From: Bugula neritina
Taxonomy: Eukaryota > Bryozoa > Gymnolaemata > Cheilostomatida > Bugulidae
Length of the DNA stretch: 64,000 nt
Direction: 5' to 3'
Assembly (NCBI GenBank): GCA_964035545.1
Contig: OZ037771.1
Location: 14,886,633-14,950,632, forward strand
The notes beneath the pieces were generated by a model. That model did no database searches and had not been told where the DNA came from. It saw only the letters and a list, made by a program, of their open reading frames with translations. Shown piece by piece: positions 11,290 to 25,925 of the stretch. How positions within the stretch are numbered: position 1 is the first letter of the stretch; every line of letters begins with the position of its first letter. Position numbers and translations under genes: made by a program.

Positions 11290-14094
11290 GAGCTCAGCTT
11301 AAAAATAATTAATAATAGGCAGTCAACAGGTGCTGGGCAATTATAGCCCAGATAAACCAGAATAGTGTCAGTGCAGCAACAAGTTTGAAACCAGTAACAA
11401 GTACAGCTAACCAAAACAGAATAATATATCAGAATGCAGTAGTAACAGATGGTTGTTCACAGAATTTTGTCACTAAAACATATTTTTTATGATGCCACTG
11501 CAATTCTGTAATTAGTCTTAGAACAAGGCACTATCTTTGCTAAAATTCTTTTTTTATTTCTAACACAGCTATTTTCACATATACCATAACATAGATCAGC
11601 TTCTGCACAAGTTCGCACTAGAATAGAATTAGTTTTTGATACATTGTGATAAGATAAAGGTCGTATAAACTATTGCTTGTTGCTAAAACACACTATTCGG
11701 TCAAAAGCTTGCATTTGGAATTACGAGTCAAAATAATTTTCTTATCGCATTTGTTACTCACAACTGTAAAATCAAACAAATTCACAATACTAAATCTAGA
11801 ATTTTAATACTTTACCATCTTTTGGTTATAGGTGTAATAAATGAAAACAACTCGCAATCAACATAATCTTTCTTGAATAAAGTATGCAACCAGAAGCACA
11901 TACACAATTCAAACACAATGCATGCAGACATGCACTTTTAGCATGGAATGTACAGTATTGATTTGACTATATAGTCTCCAGTAACTTAATTGTGAGAGTA
12001 GCTCAATATTATCAAAATATGTACGAACATTATAATATTTATTTTATTTGCTAACTTCAAACACATATCAGTCAGTTATATGGCTATAAAAAGGCTATAA
12101 GTCAATTTTTTATTTAATGCGTATAGTCTGACACAAATATAGCAGCTACAAAATCAAAGCAGTTGCAAATTTTTTAAATATAGACTTGCTTGAATATAAC
12201 TAAAAATATCATAACATTTTAATTGTAATACAAGATAATATGTTTTAGATCAGTAGATTAATATAATATATGGCAACAAGTAACTTATAATAAAGAGAAA
12301 TAAAAAATATTTGAATCAACATCTTTTTCTCTGATGTTTTCAGTCGTACTCTCTCAATAGCCACATAGATGAAATTAATTTGTTTGTATTTAAATTTACC
12401 AGTTTTTTAAATAATGCTAAGATCGAGCTACTACTTTGCCCATTGCCAACTTTGTCCATGGTCTGATCAATTGTTTTTAGTTCATATATTAGATTATTTT
12501 TCTTGCACTAAAAAACTCAGCAACATCTCACACTGATGTTTTTAACAAACAAGACCCTTTTTCTTCTAGTTATTGTGGCCTCATCAATGATGTTGAAGTT
12601 TTATGTTTAAATTTCTGCTATAAATCGCAGCAAATCATTTAATTTTCCTAATGGTTAGTTTATGGATGTCTCGAATGACATTCTTTGCGCATCATGATAC
12701 CATTATATGAATATTAAAAATGGTAACACTACCTTTGTAGTTAAACTGAATCAATTTTTTTATATAGATGCTGAATCCAAATGCTTCTATATTTTTATCA
12801 TAATTCATGCCAGTGATTTTATTTTCTATTTTTTCAAATTACTTTTTTTTAATATAGTTTGCATTTCTTGTTGATTTCTAGAGGCAGAAAATTTTTTTCC
12901 TAATCAAACCCCAAGCTACTGAAACTTGACTGCGGTGTTGTAAAATCCTGCATCTGGTGGTATGTTATCATAAAAGTTAGCAACATTGCTTTGGTAACTT
13001 TTGTATTTATTGAGCGCCCATATGTACAGTAAATACAATATTTGATGCCTGAAAAACATTAATGCTGTTTAAAAGAAAAGCTGAAGGTTTCAATATTGCT
13101 AAAGTCTACTTATTGATTTTGATATTGCTTTTGTCAAATTTTTGAATAATGTTGCATGCACTGTTTTTAGAAATATTAGTTTTCTGATAGAATAGTCTTG
13201 TGCCAATTTGATTTTGCTTTCAGTTATGTGCATTCCGGTTTGTTGTTAGTTGAGCATTGAATTTTAAAATCATGCATGAGACCTTTTCCTTCCGTGGTCT
13301 TTCTAACAGATTTTTCTTTGTTCCCACAAAATATATTTTATGTTCAGGTGAAACATGTTATGCTTATGAGTTTTAATTGAATTACTTTCATTGCATCGAA
13401 AAGTTCAGGTCATCTGTCTCTATTTCTGGAAAGACACAACTTTCTTATAGGCTCTGTGATATGCTCCATATATTTATTGTGGCTTCATCCTAAATTTCAA
13501 AGCCTGTTCTAGTCGGGCTAGAAAATTCACCTTTATGTTTATATCACAAGTACAATAAAGATATTCACATAGATATAAAAATTACTAATAACCTCAACTA
13601 TTCATAGCAAGTTTTATAAGCATTTAAATTATAAGTGATTGTGTTTATGCTTAGTATAGTTATCTATTGTAAAAGTTTTGATATATATAAGCTAATAATA
13701 TATAATAATATTGGAATGCATAGATTAACATAACATGTATTTTACTAAAATAGATGGCATCAGCAATAGTTTAAAATTTTATACACTTTGGATCATTAAG
13801 GCAGTTATTATAAACATAATGTCCTTGATTATTCGAATAGTATTTTATTTTTATGTAACCATTTTATTCCCATCTGAAAGTCTTTCTCACTTGCTAAAAA
13901 TATAGCATAAGTAATATGGCCACAAGTCTTGCCTAATAAGCTATAAAATCAAATAGAATTTTTAATCCTTTAAAGCTTATAGTTGAATATGAAATAAATC
14001 TATATTAGCCAAGAAAGTAATAAACTTATTAGATAATTATAATGCTTTAATTTCTGATTACAAATAATGTGCTTGTGTTGATCGTGAATGAACG
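11290..14094 (+). repeat. Array unit, mosaic copy
   Basis: A unit of about 2.8 kb. From about 11560 to 12750 it is almost identical to the unit starting near 23.4 kb, including variants such as CTAGAATTTTAATACTTTAC that the 20.6-kb unit lacks. Its 3' portion (12.8-14.1 kb) is clearly more diverged. This pattern suggests non-allelic gene conversion or a recent exchange. Confidence 0.75.
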
Positions 14095-15630
14095 AAGCTA
14101 GGCTTAAAATGTTAACAATAATTAGCCAACTGATAACAGACAATTATAGCCCAGATAAACCAGAACAGTGTCATAGTGTCATGTTATAGCAGGTACAGCT
14201 AACCCCAATTATTTAACAGAGTATGATTCAACGATGTTGTTTGTAAGTTTCAAGGATTTAAAACAGAGTCTTTATGATGCTGTTTAAGTTGGAATAGTAC
14301 TCTATCAATATTAGTTTTAGAACCAGATATTTGCTTATGCAAACTGTTTTTCTGTCGCTGTTGCATCTTTTTTCAGATCTGGTATAACATGGAGCGGCTT
14401 CCACACAAGTTTGCACTAAAATAAAATTAGTTTTCGACGCATTGTATAAAAGCTAAAATCTTTGTACATTATTATTTGCTACTAAAAAATTATATTGAAT
14501 CAAAAGTTGCATAGGTAATTAGTGGGCATAATAATTGCATAGCATTGTTAACTTACTATTGTAAATTTGAACAAATTCACAAAACTAAACTTAGAAATTT
14601 GATGCTTTATTATCTCATAGTTGTAAGTGTAACAAATAAAAACAACTCCCAATCAACCAAATCTTTCATGAATAAGAAATGCAATCAGAAGCCCACATTA
14701 AAACCAAACACAATACAAGCATGCACTTTTATTATGAAGTGTGCAGTGTTGATTTGACTATAGTTTTTATTCACCTAATCAAAAAGGTAGCTCAAGATCA
14801 TCAAAGCTTTTAGACGTATTATAATATTCATTTCATGCATCTGCTTTATTTTAAACACGAATCAGTCTGTTGATGCTATACAATTGAAGCAATTAAATAT
14901 TTAGTAAATTTTAAATTCATCATTGATAAAAATAGTAGTTTTTTGCAAAATTTAACAATTTGCAAATTTTTCTAAATATGAAGTTGCTGAAAACTTCTAC
15001 AAAAATATGTAGCCCATGATGTGGTTTATACTAGTATATAGATTCATATATTACATGGCAAGACATAGACGATAATAAAGAACAATGATGCAATTTTTGA
15101 TTCAATTTTTTTCTCTGACTTTTTCAGTCAAGAGCCCTCCGCAGCCACATATATGAATTTCATTTGTTGGTATTTACTTTTTTTAAATAATGCAAAAAAC
15201 TTCTACTTTGCCCATTGCCAACTTATTTTACGGTTTGTGCATAAAGCGGCAAAACTTGCTGCCTGTCAATTTCTGGTCCAACCAACATTTTTAGTTTATA
15301 TATTAAATTAAATTTCTTAATTTTATTTTGTTGTAAAAATTTGATTTGTATTTCCTGTTGCTCTCTGGAGGCAAAACACTCGTTTCTCAGTTGAACCTCC
15401 AAGCTACTGATACCTGACCGCATGCGGTGTTTTAAAGTGCCGTATCTGGTATGCTATCATAAAAGTCAATAACTTTAATCTGGTAACTTTTGCATTTTTT
15501 CAGCCAAGTTTGTAGCGTGAAAAAAATTTATGCTCGGAAAAGATGGTTTGTTGATTAAAAAGATGAAAAAGTTTCATTTAGCATGCCCTATCCACATATT
15601 GCAATTTAAATTGATTTTGTTTATATGTTG

Positions 15631-17115
15631 GTCACCTTTGGTCACCTTTCACCGCCGTGGTCCTGCGCGGGTGGCGGGTTTTTGCTTGATACCAAGTTCT
15701 ACCAGGCATCTCCATCGAACTCGATCTTCAGCATCTGCGCCATCTAGATCGAGCCATCTAAGGTCTGAGTTTATTGTATCACATCATCTTTGCTTTGGTC
15801 TACCCCTAGGTCGAACTCCCTCAGCTGTCATCTCTGACACTCTCCGGATGTCTTCCTCGCTTTCTCTTCTTCTAACATGTCCATACCACCGCATTCGTCT
15901 TTTCCTCATCAGGTCTTTAATTGGCATCACTCTCGCTTCTGCTGTTATTTCCTCATTTGGCTTATGATCCTCTAAACTGACATTCAAACTGTATCGCAGC
16001 ATGCGCATCTCACATGATGACATCTTGTCTGCCAGAGATTTTGTGATGGGCCAAGTCTCATTTCCGTATAGTAGGGTTGGTCTGATAGCTATTTTGTAAA
16101 TCAGCACTTTGAGTTTTGTGGGCATTTTCTTGTCACAGAGCACACCAGACAGCTCTCTCCACTTATTCCAAGCCTTGGATATTCTCAGCTCAACCTCCCT
16201 CCGGCAGCCTCCCTCTTGTTGGATTGTTGTGCCCAAGTACTTGAATTTGGAACACTTGGGCAGGCTTTCTATAACCTGACTACCATACTTCTTCATCCCG
16301 ATGCTTTCTTGGTTTCCAACAACTGGCAGATGCTCGGTTTTATTTCGACTTATCTTCAATCCTGCTGCCTCTATTTTCTCTCTCCAGATCTCTAACCTTC
16401 TTTCTAATCTCTCTCTATTACTGTCGCACAGGACCAGATAATCGGCAAATAGCATTGCCCATGGGCTGTTCTCGTTTATGTCTTCTGCTAGGACATCCAT
16501 AATTATGATAAATAGCAGCGGGCTTAGCGCCGATCCCTGATGTAATCCGACTTCGATTTGGATTTTGCTTGTCAACCCAGAGTCTGTCCTAACACTAGTG
16601 CTGCAATCTTCGTACATGTCCTTTATAATGTTGATGTACTGCTCTGGGACCATTCGTTTCCGTAGGCAGTGCCATATTAACTCACGTGGTATAGTGTCGT
16701 AGGCTTTTTCAAGGTCCACGAACACCATATGGAGCTCTTTGTTGTGCTCTCTGTGCTTTTCTTGCAGTATTCGGAGGCAGAACATGGGTTCTGCGGTTGA
16801 TTTCCCTTTCTGAAATCCATACTGATTTTGCTTGATTGTAACTAATTCTCTGATTCTCTGTTCAATGATCTTCTCTAATAGTTTGAGGCAGTGGCTTAGC
16901 AGTTTTATCCCCCTGTAGTTTCCACAGTCTAGTGGGTCTCCTTTCTGTTTATATATTGGTGTTATCGGGCTCTCTCTCCAGTCTGGTGGTATCCTTTCGG
17001 AGATGATATTGTTCAAACACGCTGTCATCCATGTAGTTCCTCTCTCTTCCAGCAACTTTATGATGTCAATTGGTAGCTGGTCTGGCCCTGTGGCTTTGTT
17101 AGCTTTCATATTTTT
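15631..17115 (-). mobile_element. RTE-type LINE, family A, 5'-truncated copy 1
   Basis: The minus strand encodes a reverse transcriptase of non-LTR type. In order it shows ATGPDQLPIDIIK, CGNYRGIKLLSHCLK, QYGFQKGKST, the palm motif VFVDLEKAYDT, VGLHQGSALSPLLF and a catalytic motif reading FADYLVLCD. The expected FADD has become FADY near codon 360 of a 580-codon frame (17526-15784), a single GAT-to-TAT change that should inactivate it. A C-terminal RMRWYGHVRR motif follows. The 3' end carries two tandem GGTGACCAAA-type repeats, as short 3' repeats are usual for RTE elements. At its 5' edge it is fused directly to a different LINE. Confidence 0.85.
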
Positions 17116-18083
17116 GTTTCTAGCACAACTTCTTTCCTGTATCAGGACGACCGTTTTGGCACCACTGTTGATCTTGGCAACCAGCTCTCTCCATCCCTTT
17201 CTGTTCTCTGTTCTCCTCAAGTTGTTGATCGGTGTCTTTCCAGTCCATTCTGTGATGTTGTCCTCCAATCTTTTTCTCTGCCTGCCTTTCCTTCTCCCTT
17301 CTTGTACAGTTCCTTGTAGGATTGTCTTGGCAAGTCCTGTGGATCTTGTGACACACCCATACCATTTCAGTTTCTGTCTCTTCACAGTAGTCAAAAAATC
17401 TTTGTGATGTCCTACTGCGTTCGTGACTCTATTCCGTATCTCAACATTTGTGAGGTGGTCTTTGTCGGAAATGCCTAGGGGCCTGCAGTAGCATCTCATT
17501 TCAGTTGCCTGTATTCTTCTTTCCAAATCTGCTGTCAGTGTCCATGACTCACAGGAATATGGAGATGACCAGTGATCGCATCAGTCTGATCTTTGAACAG
17601 AGCGTGATATTTCTGTCATTCCAAACAGGCCTCAGTTTTGTCAGGGCGGCTGTTGTTTGCGTGATCCTGGAGAGAATTTCAGGCTTTGATCCTTCATCTG
17701 ATACGACTGACCCAAGGTACTTGAAGCTCTTGACAGTTCCAAGTTTCTTGCAATTGACTTTGATGTCTGTGTTGATGCCGTCGGTATTGTTGGTCATCAG
17801 CTTGGTTTTCTCTGCACTGATCTCCGGCCATACGCTGCTGAGGTTGTGTCTAATTGTTCTACAAGTTTGGCTAGCTCTTGTTCTTCCCCTGCTCGTCAGT
17901 CAATGTCGTCAGCAAAACACAAGTTGGTAATTGTTCTGCCTTCAATGCTGACTGTTCTATCGACCTCTTCTAGTGCGTCAGTCATGATTCTTTCTAAGAA
18001 GATGTTGAAGAGAGTTAGAAAAAGTTAACAGCCTTGTCTGACCCCGACCATAATCCTGAACTAGTCCCCTATGCTTCTGTTGA
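17116..18083 (-). mobile_element. RTE-type LINE, family B, 3' portion fused to family A
   Basis: The minus strand gives a second, different reverse transcriptase end. Segments seen are GVRQGC, then a CFADDID catalytic motif, KSFKYLGSVVSDEG, ERRIQATEMRCY and LKWYGCVTRSTGLAKTILQG. These are typical of RTE-like elements. Stops and frameshifts interrupt it (for example a stop after FADDID). It runs into family A at about 17115 with the reading frame preserved, so the first 137 codons of the 580-codon frame belong to family B. The 5' edge near 18083 is a truncation against array sequence. Confidence 0.8.
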
Positions 18084-20346
18084 GGTAAAGCTTCTTTTAC
18101 ATATGTCATTACATGGATCAGCTTCTGCCAAGTTCATGCGAGAATAAAATTAGCTTTTGATGCATTGTAAAAAGATAACAGTCTCATAAACTATTGTTTG
18201 TTGCTAAAACATAATATTGGGTCAAAAGCTTGTATTTGGAGTTAGGGGTCAAATAATTTTCTTATCGCATTGGTCACTCACAACTGTAAAATTAAACAAA
18301 CTCACAAAACTAAGCCTATAATTTCAATGGTTTACTATCTCATGGTTGTAAGTGTAATAATTGAAAACACCTCGCAATCAACATAATCTTTCTTGAATAA
18401 GATATGCAGCCAGAAGCACATACACAATTCAAACACAATGCATGCAGACATGCACTTTTAGCATGGAATGTACAGTATTGATTTGACTATATAGTCTCCA
18501 ATAACTTAATTGTGAGAGTAGCTCAATGTTATTGACATATGTAGAAATAGTATAATATTTATTTTGTTTGCTAACTTCAAACACATAACAGTCAGTTATA
18601 TGGCTTTAAAAAAGCTATAAAAATGCACAAAAATATTTAGTATATTATGACACAAATATAGCGACTACTAAATTAAAGCAGTTGGCGCATACTTTTTAAA
18701 TATAGACTTGCTTAAATATAACTAAAAAGCATCTCAGCATTTTAATTGTAATACAAGATAATAGACTTTAGATCAATAGAGCTAAATAGTATATGGCAAC
18801 AAGTAGCTTATAATAAAGAGAAGTAATAAAATATTTGAATCAATATCTTTTTTTGCACTTTTTCAGTCAACAGCCCTCAGCAACAAGATATATAAATTTC
18901 ATTTGCTGGTATTTTATTTAGCAGTTATAAAATATTGCTAGGAGCTTCTACCTTCCTTGGATGTCTATTGCCAAATTTTCTCATGTTTTGTTATTAAAAA
19001 GCCATAAAATTGTTGCCTGGCAACTTCTGACAATTTTTTAGTTCATATATTAGATTATTTCTCTAATTGTATTAAAAAAATCAGCTCATCTCACACTGTT
19101 GCTTTCAACAAGCATGACTTTTTGGTTCTTCTATAATCATCATGGCCTCATCATTGATGTCAAAGTTTTATGTTTATATTGCTGCTATGTAACTGGAGGT
19201 CATTTTATTTTTTATATTGGTTAGTTCATGAATATCTTCAATGATATTGGGGATACAAGATTTTTCCCTCTATTCCAGCTCATTTGAAATGATTACACCA
19301 ATATGCACTATTTACAGTGCATGGTAGCTCTACTGCTGTAGTTATAGACTGAATCAAATTTTTTTATATATCAATGCTGAATCAAAATAATCCTGTCTTT
19401 TTGTCTTCAGGCCGTTGAGTTTATTTTTAACTTCTTCAAGTTTTTTCTTTTGAAAACTTGATTTGTACTTACTGTTGATTGCTGGAGACAGAGAACTTTT
19501 TCTTGGTTAGACCTCTAAGCTACTGAAACCTGACTGCAGTGTTTTAAAATCCTGCATCTGGTGCATGATATGCTTTCATAAAAGTTAGCAACATTGCTTT
19601 GGTAACTTCTGTATTTATTGAGGGCTTATGATATGTACAGCAAATACAAGATTTGATTCTTGAAAGATATTATTTGCTGTTTAAAAGAAAACCTGAAGGT
19701 TTCATTTAATAATGCTAGAGCCTACTTATGGATTTTGGTATTGCTCTTGTCAAATTTTTGAATAAACTTGTATGGGCTGTCTTGAGACATATTCTTTTTC
19801 TTATAGAATGGTCTTGCATCAATTTGATTTTGTTTCCAGTTGCACATTCTGGTTTGTTGACCTCGACTGATTGTATGGCTATGTCTGGTATGGTTATTGG
19901 TTGCAGGTTTTATGACATCTAAATTGCAGCTAGTCAAAGATTAACTTAATATTTTCTATGCTTTGGATTATTCATGCAGTCAATATAAACATGATCATAT
20001 GAATATCTTTTTTGATTTGAGGACCGTTTCTTATGTAGCCATCTTATACCCTTTTAAAAAATTTTTTAAACTGTTATGGGTAAGGTAAATAATATGGCTG
20101 GGAGTCTTGAATGTGAATTACAAAGTCAAATAGAATTTATAATCTTTCACAGCTTAGCTGAATATGAAATAAATCTATTATAGTCAAGACAATAATCATC
20201 TTAAATATTATTTTGTTGCTATTTATCTACCACTTCTATACAACAGATGTACCAGTTGGGTATGAGTGTTTGCGGCTTAAGTTAGCTAGTAGAAGGCTTT
20301 GATTTCTGATTAAAATAATGTGCTTATGTTTACTGTGAATGACAGG

Positions 20347-23141
20347 AGCTCAGCTTAAAAATAATTAATAATAGGCAGTCAACAGGTGCTGGGCAATTAT
20401 AGCCCAGATAAACCAGAATAGTGTCAATGCAGCAACAAGTTTGAAACCAGTAACAAGTACAGCTAACCAAATTAGAATAATATATCAGAATGCAGTAGTA
20501 CCAAATGGCTGTTCACAGAATGGTAGCACTAAAACAGAGATTTTGTGAGGCCACTGCATTTGTATTAGTTTTAGAACAAGGCACTCTTTTTACTAAGACT
20601 CTTTTTTTATTTCTAACACAGCTATTTTCACATATACCATAACATAGATCAGCTTCTGCACAAGTTCGCACTAGAATAGAATTAGTTTTTGATACATTGT
20701 GATAAGATAAAGGTCGTATAAACTATTGCTTGTTGCTAAAACACACTATTCGGTCAAAAGCTTGCATTTGGAATTACGAGTCAAAATAATTTTCTTATCG
20801 CATTTGTTACTCACAACTGTAAAATCAAACAAATTCACAATACTAAACGTACAATTTTAATGCTTCAATTACTATCTCATGATTGTAAGTGTAATAAATT
20901 AAAACAACTCGCAATCAACATAATCTTTCTTGAATAAAGTATGCAACCAGAAGCACATACACAATTCAAACACAATGCATGCAGACATGCACTTTTAGCA
21001 TGGAATGTACAGTATTGATTTGACTATATAGTCTCCAGTAAGTTAATTGTGAGAGTAGCTCAATATTATCAAAATATGTACGTACATTATAATATTTATT
21101 TTATTTGCTAACTTCAAACACATATCAGTCAGTTATATGGCTATAAAAAGGCTATAAGTCAATTTTTTATTTAATGCGTATAGTCTGACACAAATATAGC
21201 AGCTACAAAATCAAAGTAGTTGCAAACTTTTTAAATATAGACTTGCTTAAATATAACTAAAAAATATCATAACATCCTAATTGTAATACAAAAAAATACG
21301 CTTTAGATCAGTAGAATTACATAGTATATGGCAACAAGTAACTCATAATAAAGAGTAGTAAAAAAATATTTGAATCAATATCTTTTTCTCTGATGTTTTC
21401 AGTCGTACGCTCTCAATAGCCACATAGATGAAATTAATTTGTTTGTATTTAAATTTACCAGTTTTTTAAATAATGCTAAGATCGAGCTACTACTTTGCCC
21501 ATTGCCAACTTTTCCCATGGTCTGACCAATTGTTTTTAGTTCATATATTAGATTATTTTTCTTGAATTAAAAAACTCAGCAACATCCCACACTGATGTTT
21601 TTAACAAACAAGACCTTTTTTCTTCTATTTATTGTGGTCTCATCAATGATGTCAAAGTTTTATGTTTCTATTTCTGCTATAAATTGCAGCAAATCATTTA
21701 ATTTTCCTAATGGTTAGTTTATGGATGTCTCGAATGACATTCTTTGCGCATCATGATACCATTATATGAACTATTAAAAATGGTAACACTACTTTTGTAG
21801 TTGAACTGAATCAATTTTTTTATATAGATGCTGAATCAAAATAGTTCTGTTTTTTTGTCTTCAGGCCGTTGAGTTTATTTTTAATTTTTTCAAGTTTTTT
21901 CTTTTGAAAACTTGATTTGTACTCACTGTTGATTGCTGGAGACAGAGAACTTTTTCTTGGTTAGACCTCTAAGCTATTGAACCCTGACTGCTGTGCTTTA
22001 AAATCCTGCATCTGGTGCATGATATGCTTTCATAAAAGTTAGCAACATTGCTTTGGTAACTTCTGTATTTATTGAGGACTTATGATATGTACAGCAAATA
22101 CAAGATTTGATTCTTAAAATATAGTATTTACTGTTTAAAAGAAAATCTGAAGGTTTCGTTTAATAATGCTAGAGCCTACTTATGGATTTTGGTATTGCTC
22201 TTGTCAAATTTTTGAATAAACCTGTATGGGCTGTCTTTAGACGTATTCATTTTCTTATAGAATGGTCCTGCATCAACTTGATTTTTTTCCAGTTGCACAT
22301 TTTGGTTTGTTGGTAGTTGAGCATTGAATTTTATAATTATGCTTGAGCCCTTTCCTTTCCTTAGTCTTTCTAGCACACTTTTTTTGCTCAAAAAGAGCAA
22401 TAAAAATATATATTTTAAGTTTTAGTGAAACATGTTATGCTTAGTTCTCATTAGATCACTTTGCTTGTGTGAAAAAATTCAGATCATTTGTTTTTTGACA
22501 AGCACAACCTCTTGGGTTTTGTGACCGGCTCTATTATTTGTGGTTTTATCTTGCTTTTCATGCAAAGCCAGTACTTGCCGTTTCTAAAAAATTCACTGTT
22601 ATGTTTACATCACAAGTTCAATGAAGAGATACACGTTGATTTAAAAACTTCTAATGACCTCGACTGATTGTATGGCTATGTCTGGTATGGTCATTGATTG
22701 CAAATTTTATGACATCTAAATTGCAGCTAGTCAAAGATCAACTTAAGATTTTCTATGCTTTGGATTATTCATGCAGTTAATATAAACATGATCATATGAA
22801 TATTTTTTTGATTTGAGGACCGTTTCTTATGTAGCCGTTTTATACCCTTTTAAAAGACTTTTTAAACCGTTATGGGTAAGGTAAATAATATGGCTGGGAG
22901 TCTTGAATGTGAATTACAAAGTCAAATAGAATTCATAATCTTTCACACCGTAACTGAATATCAAATAAATCTGTATTAGTCAAGATATTAATCACATTAA
23001 ATATCATTTTATTACCATTCATCTACCACTTGAATACAACAGATGTACCAGTTGGGTGGATTAGTGTATAAGGCTTAAGCTAGCTATTAGAATGCTTTGA
23101 TTTCTGATTAAAATGATGTGCTTATGTTTACTGTGAATGAC
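20347..23141 (+). repeat. Array unit, 2795 bp
   Basis: Closely matches the following unit block for block (for example GCTGGGCAATTATAGCCCAG near the start and GGCTGGGAGTCTTGAATGTG near the end), with small indels. No conserved coding frame. Confidence 0.85.
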
Positions 23142-25925
23142 AGGAGCTCAGCTTAAAAATAATTAATAATAGTCAATCAACAGGTGCTGGGCAATTATAG
23201 CCCAGATAAACCAAAATAGTGTCAATGCAGCAACAAGTTTGAAACCAGTAACAAGTACAGCTAACCAAATTAAAATATAATATATCAGAATGCAGTAGTA
23301 CCAAGATGTTGTTCACAAAATTGTAGCACCAAAATAGAGTTTTTGTGATGCCACTGCATTTGTATTAGTTTTAGAACAAGGCACTCTTTTTACTAAAACT
23401 CTTTTTTTGTTTCTAACACAGCTACTTTCACAAATGATATAACATAGATCACCTTCTGCACAAGTTCGCATTAGAATAGAATTAGTTTTTGATACATTGT
23501 GATAAGATAAAGGTCGTATAAACTATTGCTTGTTGCTAAAACACACTATTCGGTCAAAAGCTTGCATTTGGAATTACGAGTCAAAATAATTTTCTTATCG
23601 CATTTGTTACTCACAACTGTAAAATCAAACAAATTCACAATACTAAATCTAGAATTTTAATACTTTACCATCTTTTGGTTATAGGTGTAATAAATGAAAA
23701 CAACTCGCAATCAACATAATCTTTCTTGAATAAAGTATGCAACCAGAAGCACATACACAATTCAAACACAATGCATGCAGACATGCACTTTTAGCATGGA
23801 ATGTACAGTATTGATTTGACTATATAGTCTCCAGTAACTTAATTGTGAGAGTAGCTCAATATTATCAAAATATGTACGAACATTATAATATTTATTTTAT
23901 TTGCTAACTTCAAACACATATCAGTCAGTTATATGGCTATAAAAAGGCTATAAGTCAATTTTTTATTTAATGCGTATAGTCTGACACAAATATAGCAGCT
24001 ACAAAATCAAAGCAGTTGCAAACTTTTTAAATATAGACTTGCTTAAATATAACTAAAAAATACCATAACATCCTAATTGTAATACAAAAAAATACGCTTT
24101 AGATCAGTAGAATTATATAGTATATGGCAAAAAGTAACTCATAATAAAGAGTAGTAAAAAAATATTTGAATCAATATCTTTTTCTCTGATGTTTTCAGTC
24201 GTACGCTCTCAATAGCCACATAGATGAAATTAATTTGTTTGTATTTAAATCTACCAGTTTTTTAAATAATGCTAAGATCGAGCTACTACTTTGCCCATTG
24301 CCAACTCTTCCCATGGTCTGACCAATTGTTTTTAGTTCATATATTAGATTATTTTTCTTGAATTAAAAAACTCAGCAACATCCCACACTGATATTTTTAA
24401 CAAACAAGACCTTTTTTCTTCTATTTATTGTGGTCTCATCAATGATGTCAAAGTTTTATGTTTCTATTTCTGCTATAAATTGCAGCAAATCATTTAATTT
24501 TCCTAATGGTTAGTTTATGGATGTCCCGAATGACATTCTTTGCGCATCATGATACCATTATATGAACTATTAAAAATGGTAACACTACTTTTGTAGTTGA
24601 ACTGAATCAATTTTTTTATATAGATGCTGAATCAAAATAATTCTGTTTTTTTGTCTTCAGGCCGTTGAGTTTATTTTTAATTTTTTCAAGTTTTTTCTTT
24701 TGAAAACTTGATTTGTACTCACTGTTGATTGCTGGAGACAGAGAACTTTTTCTTGGTTAGACCTCTAAGCTATTGAAACCTGACTGCTGTGCTTTAAAAT
24801 GTTGCATCTGGTGCATGATATGCTATCATAGAAGTTGGCAACATTGCTTTGGTAACTTCTGTATTTATTGAGGGCTTATGATATGTACAGCAAATACAAA
24901 ATTTGATTTTTAAAATATAGTATTTACTGTTTAAAAGAAAATCTGAAGGTTTCATTTAATAATGCTAGAGCCTACTTATGGATTTTGGTATTGCTCTTGT
25001 CAAATTTTTGAATAAACTTGTATGGGCTGTCTTCAGACGTTTTCATTTTCTTATAGAATGGTCCTGCATCAACTTGATTTTTTTTCCAGTTGCACATTCT
25101 GGTTTGTTGGTAGTTGAGCATTGAATTTTATAATTATGCTTGAGCCCTTTCCTTTCCTTAGTCTTTCTAGCACACTTTTTTTGCTCAAAAAGAGCAATAA
25201 AATTATATATTTTATGTTTTAGTAAAACATGTTATGCTTAGTTCTTATTAGATTACTTTGCTTGTGTGAAAAAATTCAGATCATTTGTTTTTTGACATGC
25301 ACAACCTCTTGGGTTTTGTGACCGGCTCCATTAATTGTGGTTTTATTTTGCTTTTCAAAACCAGTACTTGCCGTTTCTAAAAAATTCACTGTTATGTTTA
25401 TATCACAAGTTCAATGAAGAGATACACGTTGATTTAAAAGCTTCTAATGACCTCGACTGATTGTATGGCTATGTCTGGTATGGTTATTGATTGCAAACTT
25501 TATGACATCTAAATTGCAGCTAGTCAAAGATCAACTTAAGATTTTCTATGCTTTGGATTATTCATGCAGTTAATATAAACATGATCATATGGATATTTTT
25601 TTGATTTGAGGACCGTTTCTTATGTAGCCGTTTTATACCCTTTTAAAAGACTTTTTAAACCGTTATGGGTAAGGTAAATAATATGGCTGGGAGTCTTGAA
25701 TGTGAATTACAAGGTCAAAAAGAATTCATAATCTTTCACACCGTAACTGAATATCAAATAAATCTGTATTAGTCAAGATATTAATCACATTAAATATCAT
25801 TTTATTACCATTCATCTACCACTTGAATACAACAGATGTACCAGTTGGGTGAATTAGTGTATAAGGCTTAAGCTAGCTATTAGAATGATTTGATTTCTGA
25901 TTAAAATAATGTGCTTATGTTTACT
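23142..25925 (+). repeat. Array unit, about 2.78 kb
   Basis: Next unit in tandem with the previous one. After about 25930 the array continues, but the segment containing the GAGCTCAGC and GATCAGCTTC blocks is deleted, so the following unit is short. Confidence 0.85.

Noticed and set aside
15223-15423. Conserved minus-strand open frame also present at 26791-27054 and 28569-28832
   Set aside because: It is conserved only because the array flank was recently duplicated together with the LINE. The older units (for example near 12.9 and 19.5 kb) do not keep the frame.
15530-15967. Plus-strand 145-codon frame repeated at 27161 and 28939
   Set aside because: Antisense of the RTE 3' region plus array flank; no motif in this orientation, while the minus strand has clear reverse-transcriptase motifs.
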